Assembly (NCBI GenBank): GCA_039028975.1
Contig: JBCCHB010000112.1
Location: forward strand, 1-57,194
Length of the DNA: 57,194 nt
DNA from: JAHBNG01 sp039028975
Lineage (GTDB): Bacteria > Chloroflexota > Anaerolineae > Caldilineales > Caldilineaceae
Direction of reading: 5' to 3'
Within the stretch, counting starts at the first letter, position 1. Every line of letters starts with the position of its first letter. Below are positions 35,896 to 45,732 of the stretch, in pieces. The notes under the pieces were generated by a model. It made no database searches and was not told the origin of the DNA. It saw only the letters and a program-made list of their open reading frames with translations. A program made the translations under genes and the position numbers.

Positions 35896-36591
35896 ATGAA
35901 ATTATATGAACGGCTAGTCACGACTGCTCGCTCTCCCCACTGCGATCAGCTTCAGCGCCATGCGGCCTTTGCTCAGCTTGTTACCGAATTCCGTACCATA
36001 ACCTTGAGCTATGCTTATCAGGTTCTAGGTGACGAGCAGTTGGCCCAAGATATTGCCCAAGAATCATTTTTGACAGCCTATCAACGATTGGCTCAGCTGC
36101 GCGAACCAGCAGCCTTTCCGGGCTGGCTGCGGCGCATTGTACACACCCAATGCCACCGAGTTACACGAACCAGACGACCCCAGAATGTCCCGTTAGAGCT
36201 AGCCGAACTGACCCACCCGGTAGATGGCGATCTAGCCCAACTTATGGCTGATGAAGACGCGGCCCAACATATGATTGATGGGGTCATGAGTGCTGTCGCA
36301 GAGCTGCCCGACCATGAGCGAGTGGTTGTTCGGTTATTCTACCTAGATGGATACTCCATTCGCGATGTGGCAGAGGCACTGGATTTGCCCATTACAACCA
36401 TCAAAAAGCGCCTCCAATACGCACGCGCCCGGCTACGCAAGCGCCTGACAGAACGTTTTGCTCAAGTCGGCGTGACGATCCAAACTTTGATGTTCCAAGT
36501 CGGCCAGTGCCTCCTGCCCCTGTTGACGTTAGCGGCACCGGAGCCAACGCCGCGTCCCGTTTTGGCATTGAATCGGAGGGTTGCCCAATGA
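35896..36591 (+). CDS. ECF-type RNA polymerase sigma factor
   Basis: 231 residues. Region 2 is AYQVLGDEQLAQDIAQESFLTAYQRL...PGWLRRIVHTQCHR near 38-85. Region 4 is LPDHERVVVRLFYLDGYSIRDVAEALDLPITTIKKRLQYARARLRKRL near 139-187, with a helix-turn-helix. A C-terminal tail of about 40 hydrophobic residues (IQTLMFQVGQCLLPLLTLAA) extends beyond the core. CGGAGA lies 6 bases before ATG 35896; the longer frame from 35800 lacks a site. No anti-sigma gene is adjacent. The stop overlaps the next gene's ATG (ATGA). Confidence 0.9.
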   Translation: MKLYERLVTTARSPHCDQLQRHAAFAQLVTEFRTITLSYAYQVLGDEQLAQDIAQESFLTAYQRLAQLREPAAFPGWLRRIVHTQCHRVTRTRRPQNVPLELAELTHPVDGDLAQLMADEDAAQHMIDGVMSAVAELPDHERVVVRLFYLDGYSIRDVAEALDLPITTIKKRLQYARARLRKRLTERFAQVGVTIQTLMFQVGQCLLPLLTLAAPEPTPRPVLALNRRVAQ

Positions 36592-37397
36592 TCGAGCAAC
36601 ACAAACAGTTTGGCGTTGAACACGCGAGTATTTTTAACGATGATAGCGTGGTAGCCGCCTACGTAAACCGGCCTCCATATGTATCGGAAACTTTCGAGTT
36701 ACTGGCTACCCTCATTGATCAATCGTCCACGCCGCGGGCCATTCTCGATGCGGGTTGTGGCTTGGGGCAGATGGCAAGCGGTCTTCTACCCTACGCGGAG
36801 CGCATTGATGCCGTCGATATCTCGGCAGCCATGATCGAAGCTAGCAAGCAATTGTCCTGTGGTACAGATCCCCGGATTAACTGGATTGAGGGAGGGATAG
36901 AAAAGGTGGATTTACAACCACCCTACTCCATGATTGTCACTGCGGCCAGTCTTCATTGGATGCCGTGGGAGATTACTCTGCCCCGTTTTGCTCAGGTACT
37001 CAGCCAAAATGGGTACCTTGCAATTGTGGAGGGACGATCTGCTAAAGACGCTTGGGCGGATGAACTGAGCCCCCTATTCGCACGCTATTCGATGAACCGA
37101 GATTTCCAGCCATACAACATGCTGACCATCGCCACCGAATTAGAGGAGCATGGCCTATTCCAGCAGGTTGGCATGCTGGAGGCCAAGCCAAAACCCTTTC
37201 GCCAGTCTCTTGACGCGTGGATTGAGGCCATCTTCTCCCGAAATGGTTTTTCCCGGGAGCGGATGGATGCGGAACAGGCTGCCGAATTTGAACAACAGGT
37301 CCGCAATGTTCTCATCAAGTATTGCCCTGATGGTATTGTGGAGCAAGCGATCGGCTCTCGAATCATCTTTGGCAAACCTCTTATGCATATGGGATAG
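36588..37397 (+). CDS. Class I SAM-dependent methyltransferase coupled to the sigma factor
   Basis: 269 residues. Motif I is AILDAGCGLGQMA near 50-62, motif II IDAVDISAAMIEAS and motif IV SMIVTAASLHWMPWE. The SLHWMPW segment is typical of trans-aconitate/malonyl-ACP-type methyltransferases, but the substrate is unknown. GGAGGG lies 8 bases before ATG 36588, which shares ATGA with the sigma stop. The pair is therefore translated together. Confidence 0.88.
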   Translation: MIEQHKQFGVEHASIFNDDSVVAAYVNRPPYVSETFELLATLIDQSSTPRAILDAGCGLGQMASGLLPYAERIDAVDISAAMIEASKQLSCGTDPRINWIEGGIEKVDLQPPYSMIVTAASLHWMPWEITLPRFAQVLSQNGYLAIVEGRSAKDAWADELSPLFARYSMNRDFQPYNMLTIATELEEHGLFQQVGMLEAKPKPFRQSLDAWIEAIFSRNGFSRERMDAEQAAEFEQQVRNVLIKYCPDGIVEQAIGSRIIFGKPLMHMG

Positions 37398-37553
37398 AGT
37401 AATAGTCTCGGCATCATTGACGATATACTTGCTCTAGAATCATATAGGTGAGTTTACTGCAGAAACAAAGATTTTAAAGATTTTTCAGTCAGAAAATTCT
37501 ACGAAATACATGTCTATTTACCCTTTTTGAAGTAGAGTCATAGGTAATCTCAC

Positions 37554-38570
37554 ATGCCTGATCTAACCAAGATACACCATCTCATTCGCCAGGAGTATGG
37601 CCTAGATGCCATAACCGTGTCGCCACTTCAACTCCATGATGTTGCTGGTCGAGGCATCTACAAAGTCGATATAGACGAGGATAAGCAGTATTTGTTGCGG
37701 GCATATCAGCAGCCACGCGAGACGCTTACCCGCCTATTGAATAGTGCCGAAACGCTTCTTTTTTTAGAGAAAGTAGGTTACCCTGCCCCTCGGGTCCGGC
37801 GGACAACTGAAGGCGCGCTGTTGGGGTATTGTAGTGGCTGGTCCGGACTCCTTTTGACCTATATTCCAGGCGCAATGTCCACTGGTACCGTGGCAGAGTG
37901 TCGACAGATCGGAGAAAAGTTGGCTGAGCTTCACAATGTGCAGATCGATGGAACGGCTATCTTATACTCAGCTCCGCTTGAAAACCAAAGTGTAGAAGTG
38001 GGGATTCCGCATTGCCGTTGGCAGCCTAAGGATAGAGTGACCCAATGGAAAGGAAGACTAGACGAGGCTGCTGAATTGGTTCCAGACGAATTGACGGAAC
38101 TGTTGGAGTTTAGCTTGGATATCCTGTCACAAGTCATGGCTTGGTCAGAAATGCCAATGGCTCTGCTTCATGCAGACCCCAATCCCTTTAACGCAATTTG
38201 CACCCCTCAAAATGAGATGATCTTCATTGATTGGGACGGTTCAGGTTTGGGGCCGGCTATTCTAGATCTCGGTTATCTTTTGCTGACTACCCATGCCGTT
38301 CTGCCAGAATGGCCACGAATTGAGCCAAATCGTGTCTTGATTGAAGCCATCATGCAAGGCTACAGCTCTGTCCGACCACTGAACAAAATGGAAAAGCAGG
38401 TGCTCCCCATAGCCACCTGCTTTAACGATGCTGTTTGGGCCGCCCAAAACATTCCACAGGTTACGGGACCTGGCACGCAAGATTGGCGTGAAAATCGGAC
38501 ATTGAACCGCTTTGGCGCCCGCTATCCAGTCTTGAGAACGATTGGAGAATCGGCCCTTACGTCTCTATGA
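37554..38570 (+). CDS. Aminoglycoside phosphotransferase-fold kinase
   Basis: 338 residues of the APH/choline-kinase-like fold. The catalytic loop is LLHADPNPFNAICT near 203-216 (HxDxxxxN) and the DFG-like motif IDWDGSGLGPAILDLG near 225-240. The N-lobe has YLLRAYQ in place of the usual Lys strand. It could phosphorylate a small molecule such as a homoserine, choline or sugar; real aminoglycoside resistance is not implied. It is separate from the upstream methyltransferase by 156 bp. Confidence 0.85.
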   Translation: MPDLTKIHHLIRQEYGLDAITVSPLQLHDVAGRGIYKVDIDEDKQYLLRAYQQPRETLTRLLNSAETLLFLEKVGYPAPRVRRTTEGALLGYCSGWSGLLLTYIPGAMSTGTVAECRQIGEKLAELHNVQIDGTAILYSAPLENQSVEVGIPHCRWQPKDRVTQWKGRLDEAAELVPDELTELLEFSLDILSQVMAWSEMPMALLHADPNPFNAICTPQNEMIFIDWDGSGLGPAILDLGYLLLTTHAVLPEWPRIEPNRVLIEAIMQGYSSVRPLNKMEKQVLPIATCFNDAVWAAQNIPQVTGPGTQDWRENRTLNRFGARYPVLRTIGESALTSL

Positions 38571-38729
38571 GAGTCCTACTATGGCACAAACGCCAAGCCA
38601 AATGGATTATTTCACGATCTTTTTTCGATGGTTTCACGATGATTAAATGATCGTCTGTTAAAGTATGTACAGAGCAGTAGCTATAGAGTCATTCAAGAGT
38701 AACGGTACGAACAGAGCCGGGAGGTAGCC

Positions 38730-39626
38730 ATGAGTCGTCAAACAACCATACAGACAAACCCAGCACATGTATTGGATCAGCCCGTTCGGTGGGTTGGATT
38801 TATGCTGATATTGATGGTGAGTCTGACAATTGGCCTGATAGCGTTTCCAACCCCTTTACTAGCGGATTCTGTCAACTCAATACAACCTATGGTCAGTGTT
38901 GGTGATTTTCACAACTGCGCCGTACAGGTGGATGGCACCATCTCCTGTTGGGGCGGTAACTTCCAGAGGGGTGATTCTGTTCCTACTGGCACCTTTACCC
39001 AGGTCAGCGCGGGGAGCAGCCACAACTGTGCCGTGAAGACAGACGGTACCCTAGCTTGCTGGGGCGGGAACAACAACTTTGGTCAGCTCAATGCACCTGC
39101 TGGCACGTTCACACAGACAAGCGCAGGCTTCCACCATAGCTGTGCGATAAGAGCTGATGGTTCCCTTACCTGTTGGGGACGCAACACGTACAATCAGCTC
39201 AAGGCACCATCCGGTAGCTTCACCCAAGTCAGCGCTGGTGGTGTCCACAGTTGTGCATTGGATGTTGAAGAGAATATTAAATGCTGGGGCTGGTATGCTG
39301 ACGGTCAGATTTTTGCACCCTCTGGCACATTTACCCAAGTTAGCGCCGGTGATTTCCACAGCTGCGCGGTTCGGAGCGATGGCCGTCTCGCCTGCTGGGG
39401 AGACAATCGCTGGGGGCAGCTCAACGCACCGAGTGGCACCTTCATCTCAGTCAGTGCGGGCAGCTTTCACAACTGCGCAATCAAGACCAATGGCACCATC
39501 GCCTGCTGGGGCGATACGGGTAGCACAGAGAGCAGCATCCCAGCAGGAACCTATAGCCAAGTAAGCTCAAGCGCTTGGCGAAATTGTGCCGTGAAGAGTG
39601 ATGAGAGTATTGTTTGTTGGGAGTAA
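38730..39626 (+). CDS. Secreted RCC1-like seven-repeat beta-propeller
   Basis: 298 residues. The N-terminal signal helix is VGFMLILMVSLTIGLIAF near 23-40. From about 54 there are seven repeats of about 36 residues, each with SAGxxHxCAxxxDGxxxCWGxN and ending APSGTFTQ. Paired cysteines in each repeat (HSCA and CWG) could form disulphides, fitting an extracellular site. The fold is RCC1/BLIP-II-like; the ligand is unknown. GGGAGG lies before ATG. Repeat seven is short and ends at the stop. Confidence 0.88.
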   Translation: MSRQTTIQTNPAHVLDQPVRWVGFMLILMVSLTIGLIAFPTPLLADSVNSIQPMVSVGDFHNCAVQVDGTISCWGGNFQRGDSVPTGTFTQVSAGSSHNCAVKTDGTLACWGGNNNFGQLNAPAGTFTQTSAGFHHSCAIRADGSLTCWGRNTYNQLKAPSGSFTQVSAGGVHSCALDVEENIKCWGWYADGQIFAPSGTFTQVSAGDFHSCAVRSDGRLACWGDNRWGQLNAPSGTFISVSAGSFHNCAIKTNGTIACWGDTGSTESSIPAGTYSQVSSSAWRNCAVKSDESIVCWE

Positions 39627-39818
39627 GGGGGAGGCTAGGGGCCTGATTTTCAGGATTTTCAGGTCAGTTTGTAAAAACTTGGCTCGATTTTAACGGCTTT
39701 TCACATTCAAGTATTTTAGGGCGATACTTTCCCAGGCGCGAAATCTGACATGTCTGGATGAATCAACGACTGACGTCCAAAATGCCACGAATGCCGGAAA
39801 ATGTAGAGAATGTGTCTC

Positions 39819-40997
39819 TCACTCGCAAGCAATTGGCAATAAGATGAATTTGAAGCCTGACATCAAGAAGGCTATTGGCACTGACGAGCCTTTCAGAGAA
39901 GCGGGTATCTGTGTTGCGTCCTTGTCAATCATGATTGTTGCTGATGTTTCCTCTGAATTCCCCCTAAATGCTTCCGATTCTTCCAGCGTTGCTGTAATCG
40001 TATACATACCATCTTGAGCGAATCGTGTATCTAATACGAATTTGAAGTGATCGTCTTGCTCTGTGTTTAGACTCAGAAGGAGATTATTTTCATGCCGAAT
40101 TGATATTTCACCCTCACGAGGGAAATTTTCACCACGTAACAAGAAGTAACTTCCAGGAGCACCGATTGTGTGAGTAGAACTAAGTGAGGGGGCCACAGTT
40201 ACTGTAGGTATGGGTGTTACAGCAACCGTAGCGTCAGGCTCGGATGTTGGCGGTGGGGTTAAGGTATCATCAATGCTCTGCGTTGGTGTGGAGGTTGACG
40301 TATTTGTGGATGTTAATGTGACTGAGGGTGTTGATGTGGGTGTCGACGTGGCTGAAGGCGTTAATGTACTTGTAGGTGTATCAGTTGGTCTAGTCTCACC
40401 ATTTGTTATCTGAATGGAACCCTCAACAACCTCAGCAGCTACACTTTTCCCAGCCGTATTCCCAAACGAGACGGCTGGATCTGATGAGAATAGAAGATCA
40501 GACGCAATCACCTCTCCAGGCTTGGGTGTGCAGATTGTGTCAAAGGTGATTGTGGCGAGTACACCACTTTGGAGGGATGCAAGTGGTGGAAAGGTATCCA
40601 GGATGGTGAAATCTAATTCACCATCCAGATCATCACCGTCGAATGTGGCAGATGAATTGAAAGCAGGTGACACGTTGAAGGTAACATTATCCAATTGACC
40701 ATCATCATCTTCATCTATCGGGTCAAAGCGTAGGCAGGCTTCATCTATATCGAGTGAGAAGATGGCAACGGCAATATTATGCTCGTTGGATTCGAATTGG
40801 ATGGGAATTGTTATCGATTGACCAGCTTGAACTGATAGGTCGTTTGGCAGAATCAGTGTCGGCAGCTCGGGCTGAATTTCTGTCTGTCCAGACTGAGCGC
40901 TGGCAAGTGCTAACGTTCGGAACAATCCGATTAATACCAAAAGCAGGATCGGAACGGCGAGGAGGAGATTGTAATGTGGGCGGTGATGATGTTTCAT
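39819..40997 (-). CDS. Secreted cohesin-domain protein with Thr/Pro linker
   Basis: 392 residues. A signal peptide (NLLLAVPILLLVLIGLF) is followed by a cohesin-like module (about 40-195; NDLSVQAGQSITIPIQFES, LDGELDFTILDTFPPLASL, ATITFD). A linker of about 65 residues rich in T, P and S (PTSTLTPSATSTPTSTPS) leads to a second beta domain and a hydrophobic C-terminal end (PIAFLMSGFKFILLPIACE) that may anchor it. There is no dockerin. TAGGGAT precedes ATG 40997; ATG 41015 is less likely. It may be a surface receptor for dockerin proteins such as the neighbour. Confidence 0.85.
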   Translation of the reverse strand: MKHHHRPHYNLLLAVPILLLVLIGLFRTLALASAQSGQTEIQPELPTLILPNDLSVQAGQSITIPIQFESNEHNIAVAIFSLDIDEACLRFDPIDEDDDGQLDNVTFNVSPAFNSSATFDGDDLDGELDFTILDTFPPLASLQSGVLATITFDTICTPKPGEVIASDLLFSSDPAVSFGNTAGKSVAAEVVEGSIQITNGETRPTDTPTSTLTPSATSTPTSTPSVTLTSTNTSTSTPTQSIDDTLTPPPTSEPDATVAVTPIPTVTVAPSLSSTHTIGAPGSYFLLRGENFPREGEISIRHENNLLLSLNTEQDDHFKFVLDTRFAQDGMYTITATLEESEAFRGNSEETSATIMIDKDATQIPASLKGSSVPIAFLMSGFKFILLPIACE

Positions 40998-41431
40998 AGT
41001 GTTATCCCTATGCATAACTACAGCGGATTCGGGGAAGGATCAGATTTTTGTTTCGCTGGCGAAGATCGTTCCGTTGATTGATAAGAGCAACAGGGAATGA
41101 GCGTTTAGGGCCACGGATTCTGGGACTACGGACTACATTTGGATTCATGTGCGAACGACGAAGCCTAGAACCCACGACCGCATCTTGACTTCACAAACAA
41201 TTTGCTCAGCAGAGCGCAATGGTGTCATCCCTTCGGCTCCGCTCAGGACAGGCCTGAGCCATCACACTTGTCATGAAATGGTACGGTGTGATGGCTCAGA
41301 TCACCTATCCATTCGGTGCCAGCTAAGCGAAGAATCTCTACTCGACCAAACCCGTGATACGCTTTTTTTGCGCTTGGTTATAGATGCGTAGCATCCTCGG
41401 CTGACATTTATCATTCCAGACCAAGGCAAAA
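40998..41431. other. Intergenic region with a REP-like inverted repeat
   Basis: 434 bp between two minus-strand surface-protein genes. It contains the inverted repeat at 41254-41299 preceded by TTCGGCTCCGCTCAGGACA, a motif seen in many dispersed bacterial palindromes. No gene is recognised. Confidence 0.5.
41254..41299. repeat. Perfect 14-bp inverted repeat
   Basis: CTGAGCCATCACAC (41254-41267) and GTGTGATGGCTCAG (41286-41299) are exact inverted arms with an 18-nt loop. It is possibly the end of the large downstream or upstream transcript, but no T-run follows. Confidence 0.7.
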
Positions 41432-44400
41432 CTATTTGGTCATCAACGGAATGTACTGTCGGAACCTAATGCTTGTGCCATGAACAATCTGAACCGGAAT
41501 GCTCTGCCCGTTTGAAGCCCCAGCCGAGACCATGTCAGAATCAAAAGTCATTGGTACTGGCAACGAATCGGCCTCGGTCGGTTCCTTTTCCGATAAATGG
41601 ATGGTGAGCAATGGACCGTCGCTCAACTGCTCAAGTGGAGAACTGAGATCGGCGACCATGACCTGTAGCTGACCCGCAGCTTGGCTGTAGGAGATAGATG
41701 GAGTAAAGCTATCTGGCACGTGGACGATTACGTCATCTGGTATGCCGTCACCATCGCTGTCATCTGAATTGAATGCCATCAGCGAAGTGTCAATGTCCAG
41801 GGCCAAGACCACGGCGGAGACGTCTTGCCCGCCGCTATTGAACGTAATGGGGACAGCAATGCGACCGTCGGATTGCTTGGCAGCTTGGGTTGGGATGCCT
41901 AGTTGAACCATATTTGTTCGCTGCAACTCAGCAGCTGTTGTTGCACGCCCACAAGCCTCTGGCCCATTAAAAATAGTCAGGACAGTACAGACGATATCTC
42001 CGGCATCAATTTTTCCATCACCATTTGAGTCGCAGCCGAAGGAGCTACCGGCGAAGTCTCCCTCCGCTGCGGTCTGCGGCAATGAACCATCACCATCAAA
42101 GATTTCGAGGACGCAGGCGGAGATGTCGCCAGCATCGACCTTACCATCAGAATTACAGTCGCCACGAAGTCCAGCAAGGATTTCTATAGATCCATCTATG
42201 GTCTTGCCTGGTATGCTGGAACCTTCTGTATTGCCAAAAGAAGCCATTGGTTCATTAGCAAAGCTAACCGAAGTAATACGACTCGAACCATCTTTGGGCT
42301 GACAGGATTGATTGTCCGTTTGAAACTCTATTGTCGCTAACTTTCCATCTGCCAAGGCAGTTAGAGGCGTAAGAACGTCGGCAATGGTAAAATCGAGTTC
42401 ACCGTCGATATCATTCAGATCTATCTCCACAGACGTACCAAAGTCACCTGGGAGGAGGAACTTTACAGCATCGGGCAGGCCATCGCCATCATTATCATCT
42501 GTGTTCAGACTTAGACAGTTCTCATCAAACTCGATGGAGAAGGTTGTCGCAGCTACATCATTTCCGTTGCCGCTAAATTCTACTGGGACCGTAACAAGCT
42601 GACCGTAATAGGTAGGAATTGCCGAAGGAACGGTGATTTCTGGTACTGGCAGTTCGACCGTTTGGGGGCCAAATACTTCAATCTCAACCGCCCACCCATG
42701 GATGCCATCAAAAAGAGTTTGATCGTCAAACTCGTAACGAATGAATCGTGTATCGACTGGTTCAAATTGAGCACTATGACCACAGGAAGGGAAAGCCCAG
42801 TTGACCAACAAGGGTTCGGTTGCTGCTCTGCATTGTGGCTCTTCACTAAGAAAAACTTCGCTGAATGAGGTTCCATCCGAGCTAACTGATATTTTCCATG
42901 TCGAGGGAACATTGCCCGCATCATGTGTCCACCAATCAACGCGACTAACCTTCTGAATAGTACCAAGGTCAATCAACGCATGTTTCCAACCTGGGCTACC
43001 ACCTGCCCAGTTGCCCGTCCCACCAGTCCAGGCTAACCCGTACGTCCAGTCTGGATGTTGAATGCGACCATCAAGCAGTTGGTTAGGATCCGAGCAGCAT
43101 CCCCAGCCTGCATCTGCAGTAATCGTTTTACCTGGCGCCAGATTGGTAGACCCAGTATAGTGAAGAGGGCCAACTATTTGGGGGTTCATCCCTTCAACAC
43201 CGTCAACATCACTTACTGTTGCCCTCACCCAATACTCTGCATTGTTTGTAAGGCCATGAATACGACAGAGTTTGGGATTAGCACTGGCAAATGGGCCACA
43301 TTTTTCTTGCCAAGGACCGTCAGCAGTTGTTGCAACTTCAACCCGCTCTAGACGACTGTTGCGATTCGAATCACCTGTAATTGGCACAGAAACCAACAGA
43401 TGGGTTTCTTTCACGGTAACCGACATATCCGAAACAACGGTTTTGTCCTTCGCTTCGGCCGCGGTGCGAATCGGCCCAAGAACTTGGGATGGGTTACCAT
43501 TGACGCCATCTGGATCAATAAATGTGACTCTCACAAAGTAATCAGTATCCGCAGTTAGCTCACCACCAAAGGAACAGTGACGCCATAGGGATCCGCCAGC
43601 GATCCCATTTCCACACACGGTTTCCCACGGTCCGTCTTGGGAGGTGCTATATTCATAGATAGTGTAATTGTTGTGATTCTCATCGTCTTTGAACGGGCTG
43701 CTTATGGCAAGCCAACTGTCAGAGCCAGACAGTGCTGATGCTGTTTGAGGCGTAACAGCTAGTGATGCATCATGACCTGCATTGACAACGACACTTAGTG
43801 AATCGCTTGCACATGCATTGCCGTTGTCGCAAAGCTCAATGGCAACGGTATATGTGCCTTCGTTAACATATTGATGCGTTCCTGCTACGTTTCCAGTTCC
43901 ATTAGACCCGCTGATTATGCCAGCTTCGCTTGTCCCATCACCCCACTCTATGGTCGCCGTATGGGTATCGAGGGACCCAGCATCGACGTAGCTGGCAGAG
44001 ACAGTAACCAGTTGGGTAATAGCCACCGTCTGTTGTGCACCAGCTACCAGTGTAGGTGCTAAGTTGGCAATTGTTATATCGGCTACGGCTGTAGCAATGG
44101 CTCCCTCATCATCCATAATACGCAGCCCAATGATATAGGTGCCATTGTCGTCGAATGTGACCGTAGCAGTAATTCCAGACGCGTCGTCATACTCGCCATC
44201 ATTGTCCAAATCCCATTCGTAGCTGACAATAGTGCCATCATCTGTATCGGAAGATCCGGTACCGTCGAGGGTAACTACCGACCCTTCATCGTTACTATAT
44301 GGACCACCTGCATTGGCATCCGGTGGTGCGTTAGGCAATGCAGAGACAGTAATGGTGAGTGTGTCGCAACCTACATCTCCATCATCATCGGTGACGCAGA

Positions 44401-45601
44401 CCTCTACAATATACACAGCCGGATCTAAATAGTTATGAACACCAGCGACAGAACCTGATCCGTTCGTTTCATCCACGGTGCCAGTTTCCGTTATGCCATC
44501 ACCCCAGTTTATCGTTGCAGTATGCGTATCAAGTGTACCAATATCACTGAATGTTGTATCTATTGTGACAGTACCATTTGGATTCACCTCTTGATTTGCA
44601 CCAGCATTAACAGTTGGTGCCTGATTAGAAACGGTCACCGTGGTTGTGTCCGTTGCGCTCAATTCATCGTTATCAATTACCCGCAGGCTGATAGGGTATG
44701 CCCCATTATCCTGAAAAGTGATGTTCGGCGTTGCCCCTGTTGCGTCATCAAATGAGCCGTCGTTGTCCAAATCCCAAATATAACTCACAATTGTTCCGTT
44801 GTCAGTTGAAGCTGTTCCATCCAATGTAAAGGTCGTTCCTTCATTGCCTTCATATGGCCCTCCTATATTTGCAACAAGTGGCTGCGGTGGCGTGTTCAGG
44901 CTGGCAATGATGGGTGATAGTTCAGAGGATGTTGTTGCAGTATTTGTATCTTCAAATACTGCTGACACATGTGGTCCTCCAGCAATTTCATCAACGACCG
45001 ATAATGAGAATGTTTTGCTAACGATCGTTCCACTCTCACGGGGCAATGGGAACGTAATCTCGCATCGCCCAATATTTTTTGGAGTAGTTTGATGATCAAT
45101 TGCATTTTCCAATCTACAAGTTCTGGTATGGGTGTCGCGTCGTGTTACTTGTTCTTGATATGTCAATTTTGCAGTTGCGCGGACAGCGTGTGATGCTCCC
45201 AATATCGTCCATCCTTTCACTTCCCACTCATATTCACCTTTAGGGAGATAAATTGTTTGTGTACCAGGACAATCGGTTTCTCCATCTTGAGGAATTAGAC
45301 AAGTTGTCCAGAAGAGAATTGAGTCACTACCTTTAGGGTAAATGTATGCTTGCGCCTTTTGATACCCAAAAACTGACGATATATCTACAGAGAATTCGTA
45401 ATCTTGAGCTTCACAGCACCCAAGAATCTCACGACGACTAAATGTGGTTCTCAGTTCCTTAGTAAATTTTTTTGGCTCAGTCCACTCTTCGACTGCTCTG
45501 CCTGTTACTGTTGTTAAGAAATCAAACGTCTGTGCTGATGCTGTGAGTGAAAATACTAGTGAAATGAATAATGCGCTAAGTAGTGAAATTTTGATCTTCA
45601 T
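41432..45601 (-). CDS. Giant secreted PKD/FN3/discoidin protein with cohesin-dockerin-cohesin C-terminus
   Basis: 1389 residues. Domains in order: signal peptide (1-23); an unassigned N-terminal beta region (24-245); four PKD-like repeats (about 247-609; GGPYEGNEG..., WDLDNDGSFDD, INWGDGITETG); two FN3-like repeats (610-815); an F5/8-type C discoidin domain (about 820-985; NLAPGKTITADAG, VDWWTHDAG, RFIRYEF); cohesin 1 (990-1140); a type I dockerin with two calcium loops (DCNSDGKVDAGD and DSNGDGKIDAGD, 1145-1217); cohesin 2 (1230-1370). It probably binds glycans and assembles with other dockerin or cohesin proteins on the surface. AAAGGAGG lies before ATG 45601; the longer frame to 45661 is rejected. 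Confidence 0.9.
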   Translation of the reverse strand: MKIKISLLSALFISLVFSLTASAQTFDFLTTVTGRAVEEWTEPKKFTKELRTTFSRREILGCCEAQDYEFSVDISSVFGYQKAQAYIYPKGSDSILFWTTCLIPQDGETDCPGTQTIYLPKGEYEWEVKGWTILGASHAVRATAKLTYQEQVTRRDTHTRTCRLENAIDHQTTPKNIGRCEITFPLPRESGTIVSKTFSLSVVDEIAGGPHVSAVFEDTNTATTSSELSPIIASLNTPPQPLVANIGGPYEGNEGTTFTLDGTASTDNGTIVSYIWDLDNDGSFDDATGATPNITFQDNGAYPISLRVIDNDELSATDTTTVTVSNQAPTVNAGANQEVNPNGTVTIDTTFSDIGTLDTHTATINWGDGITETGTVDETNGSGSVAGVHNYLDPAVYIVEVCVTDDDGDVGCDTLTITVSALPNAPPDANAGGPYSNDEGSVVTLDGTGSSDTDDGTIVSYEWDLDNDGEYDDASGITATVTFDDNGTYIIGLRIMDDEGAIATAVADITIANLAPTLVAGAQQTVAITQLVTVSASYVDAGSLDTHTATIEWGDGTSEAGIISGSNGTGNVAGTHQYVNEGTYTVAIELCDNGNACASDSLSVVVNAGHDASLAVTPQTASALSGSDSWLAISSPFKDDENHNNYTIYEYSTSQDGPWETVCGNGIAGGSLWRHCSFGGELTADTDYFVRVTFIDPDGVNGNPSQVLGPIRTAAEAKDKTVVSDMSVTVKETHLLVSVPITGDSNRNSRLERVEVATTADGPWQEKCGPFASANPKLCRIHGLTNNAEYWVRATVSDVDGVEGMNPQIVGPLHYTGSTNLAPGKTITADAGWGCCSDPNQLLDGRIQHPDWTYGLAWTGGTGNWAGGSPGWKHALIDLGTIQKVSRVDWWTHDAGNVPSTWKISVSSDGTSFSEVFLSEEPQCRAATEPLLVNWAFPSCGHSAQFEPVDTRFIRYEFDDQTLFDGIHGWAVEIEVFGPQTVELPVPEITVPSAIPTYYGQLVTVPVEFSGNGNDVAATTFSIEFDENCLSLNTDDNDGDGLPDAVKFLLPGDFGTSVEIDLNDIDGELDFTIADVLTPLTALADGKLATIEFQTDNQSCQPKDGSSRITSVSFANEPMASFGNTEGSSIPGKTIDGSIEILAGLRGDCNSDGKVDAGDISACVLEIFDGDGSLPQTAAEGDFAGSSFGCDSNGDGKIDAGDIVCTVLTIFNGPEACGRATTAAELQRTNMVQLGIPTQAAKQSDGRIAVPITFNSGGQDVSAVVLALDIDTSLMAFNSDDSDGDGIPDDVIVHVPDSFTPSISYSQAAGQLQVMVADLSSPLEQLSDGPLLTIHLSEKEPTEADSLPVPMTFDSDMVSAGASNGQSIPVQIVHGTSIRFRQYIPLMTK

Positions 45602-45732
45602 AGATGCCTCCTTTGGTAAAAACAACTGTGCTGGAATAATTTTGCGCCGTACGATAAGCATCTACTTATGAGCCAACTCGCTAGGTAAAGGCGGTCGACC
45701 TACTATAGAATGCATTGTAGCCTGTGTCGTTG

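Noticed and set aside
37554..38570. Aminoglycoside resistance gene
   Set aside because: Only the kinase fold is shared; the sequence fits the broad APH family and context gives no sign of resistance.
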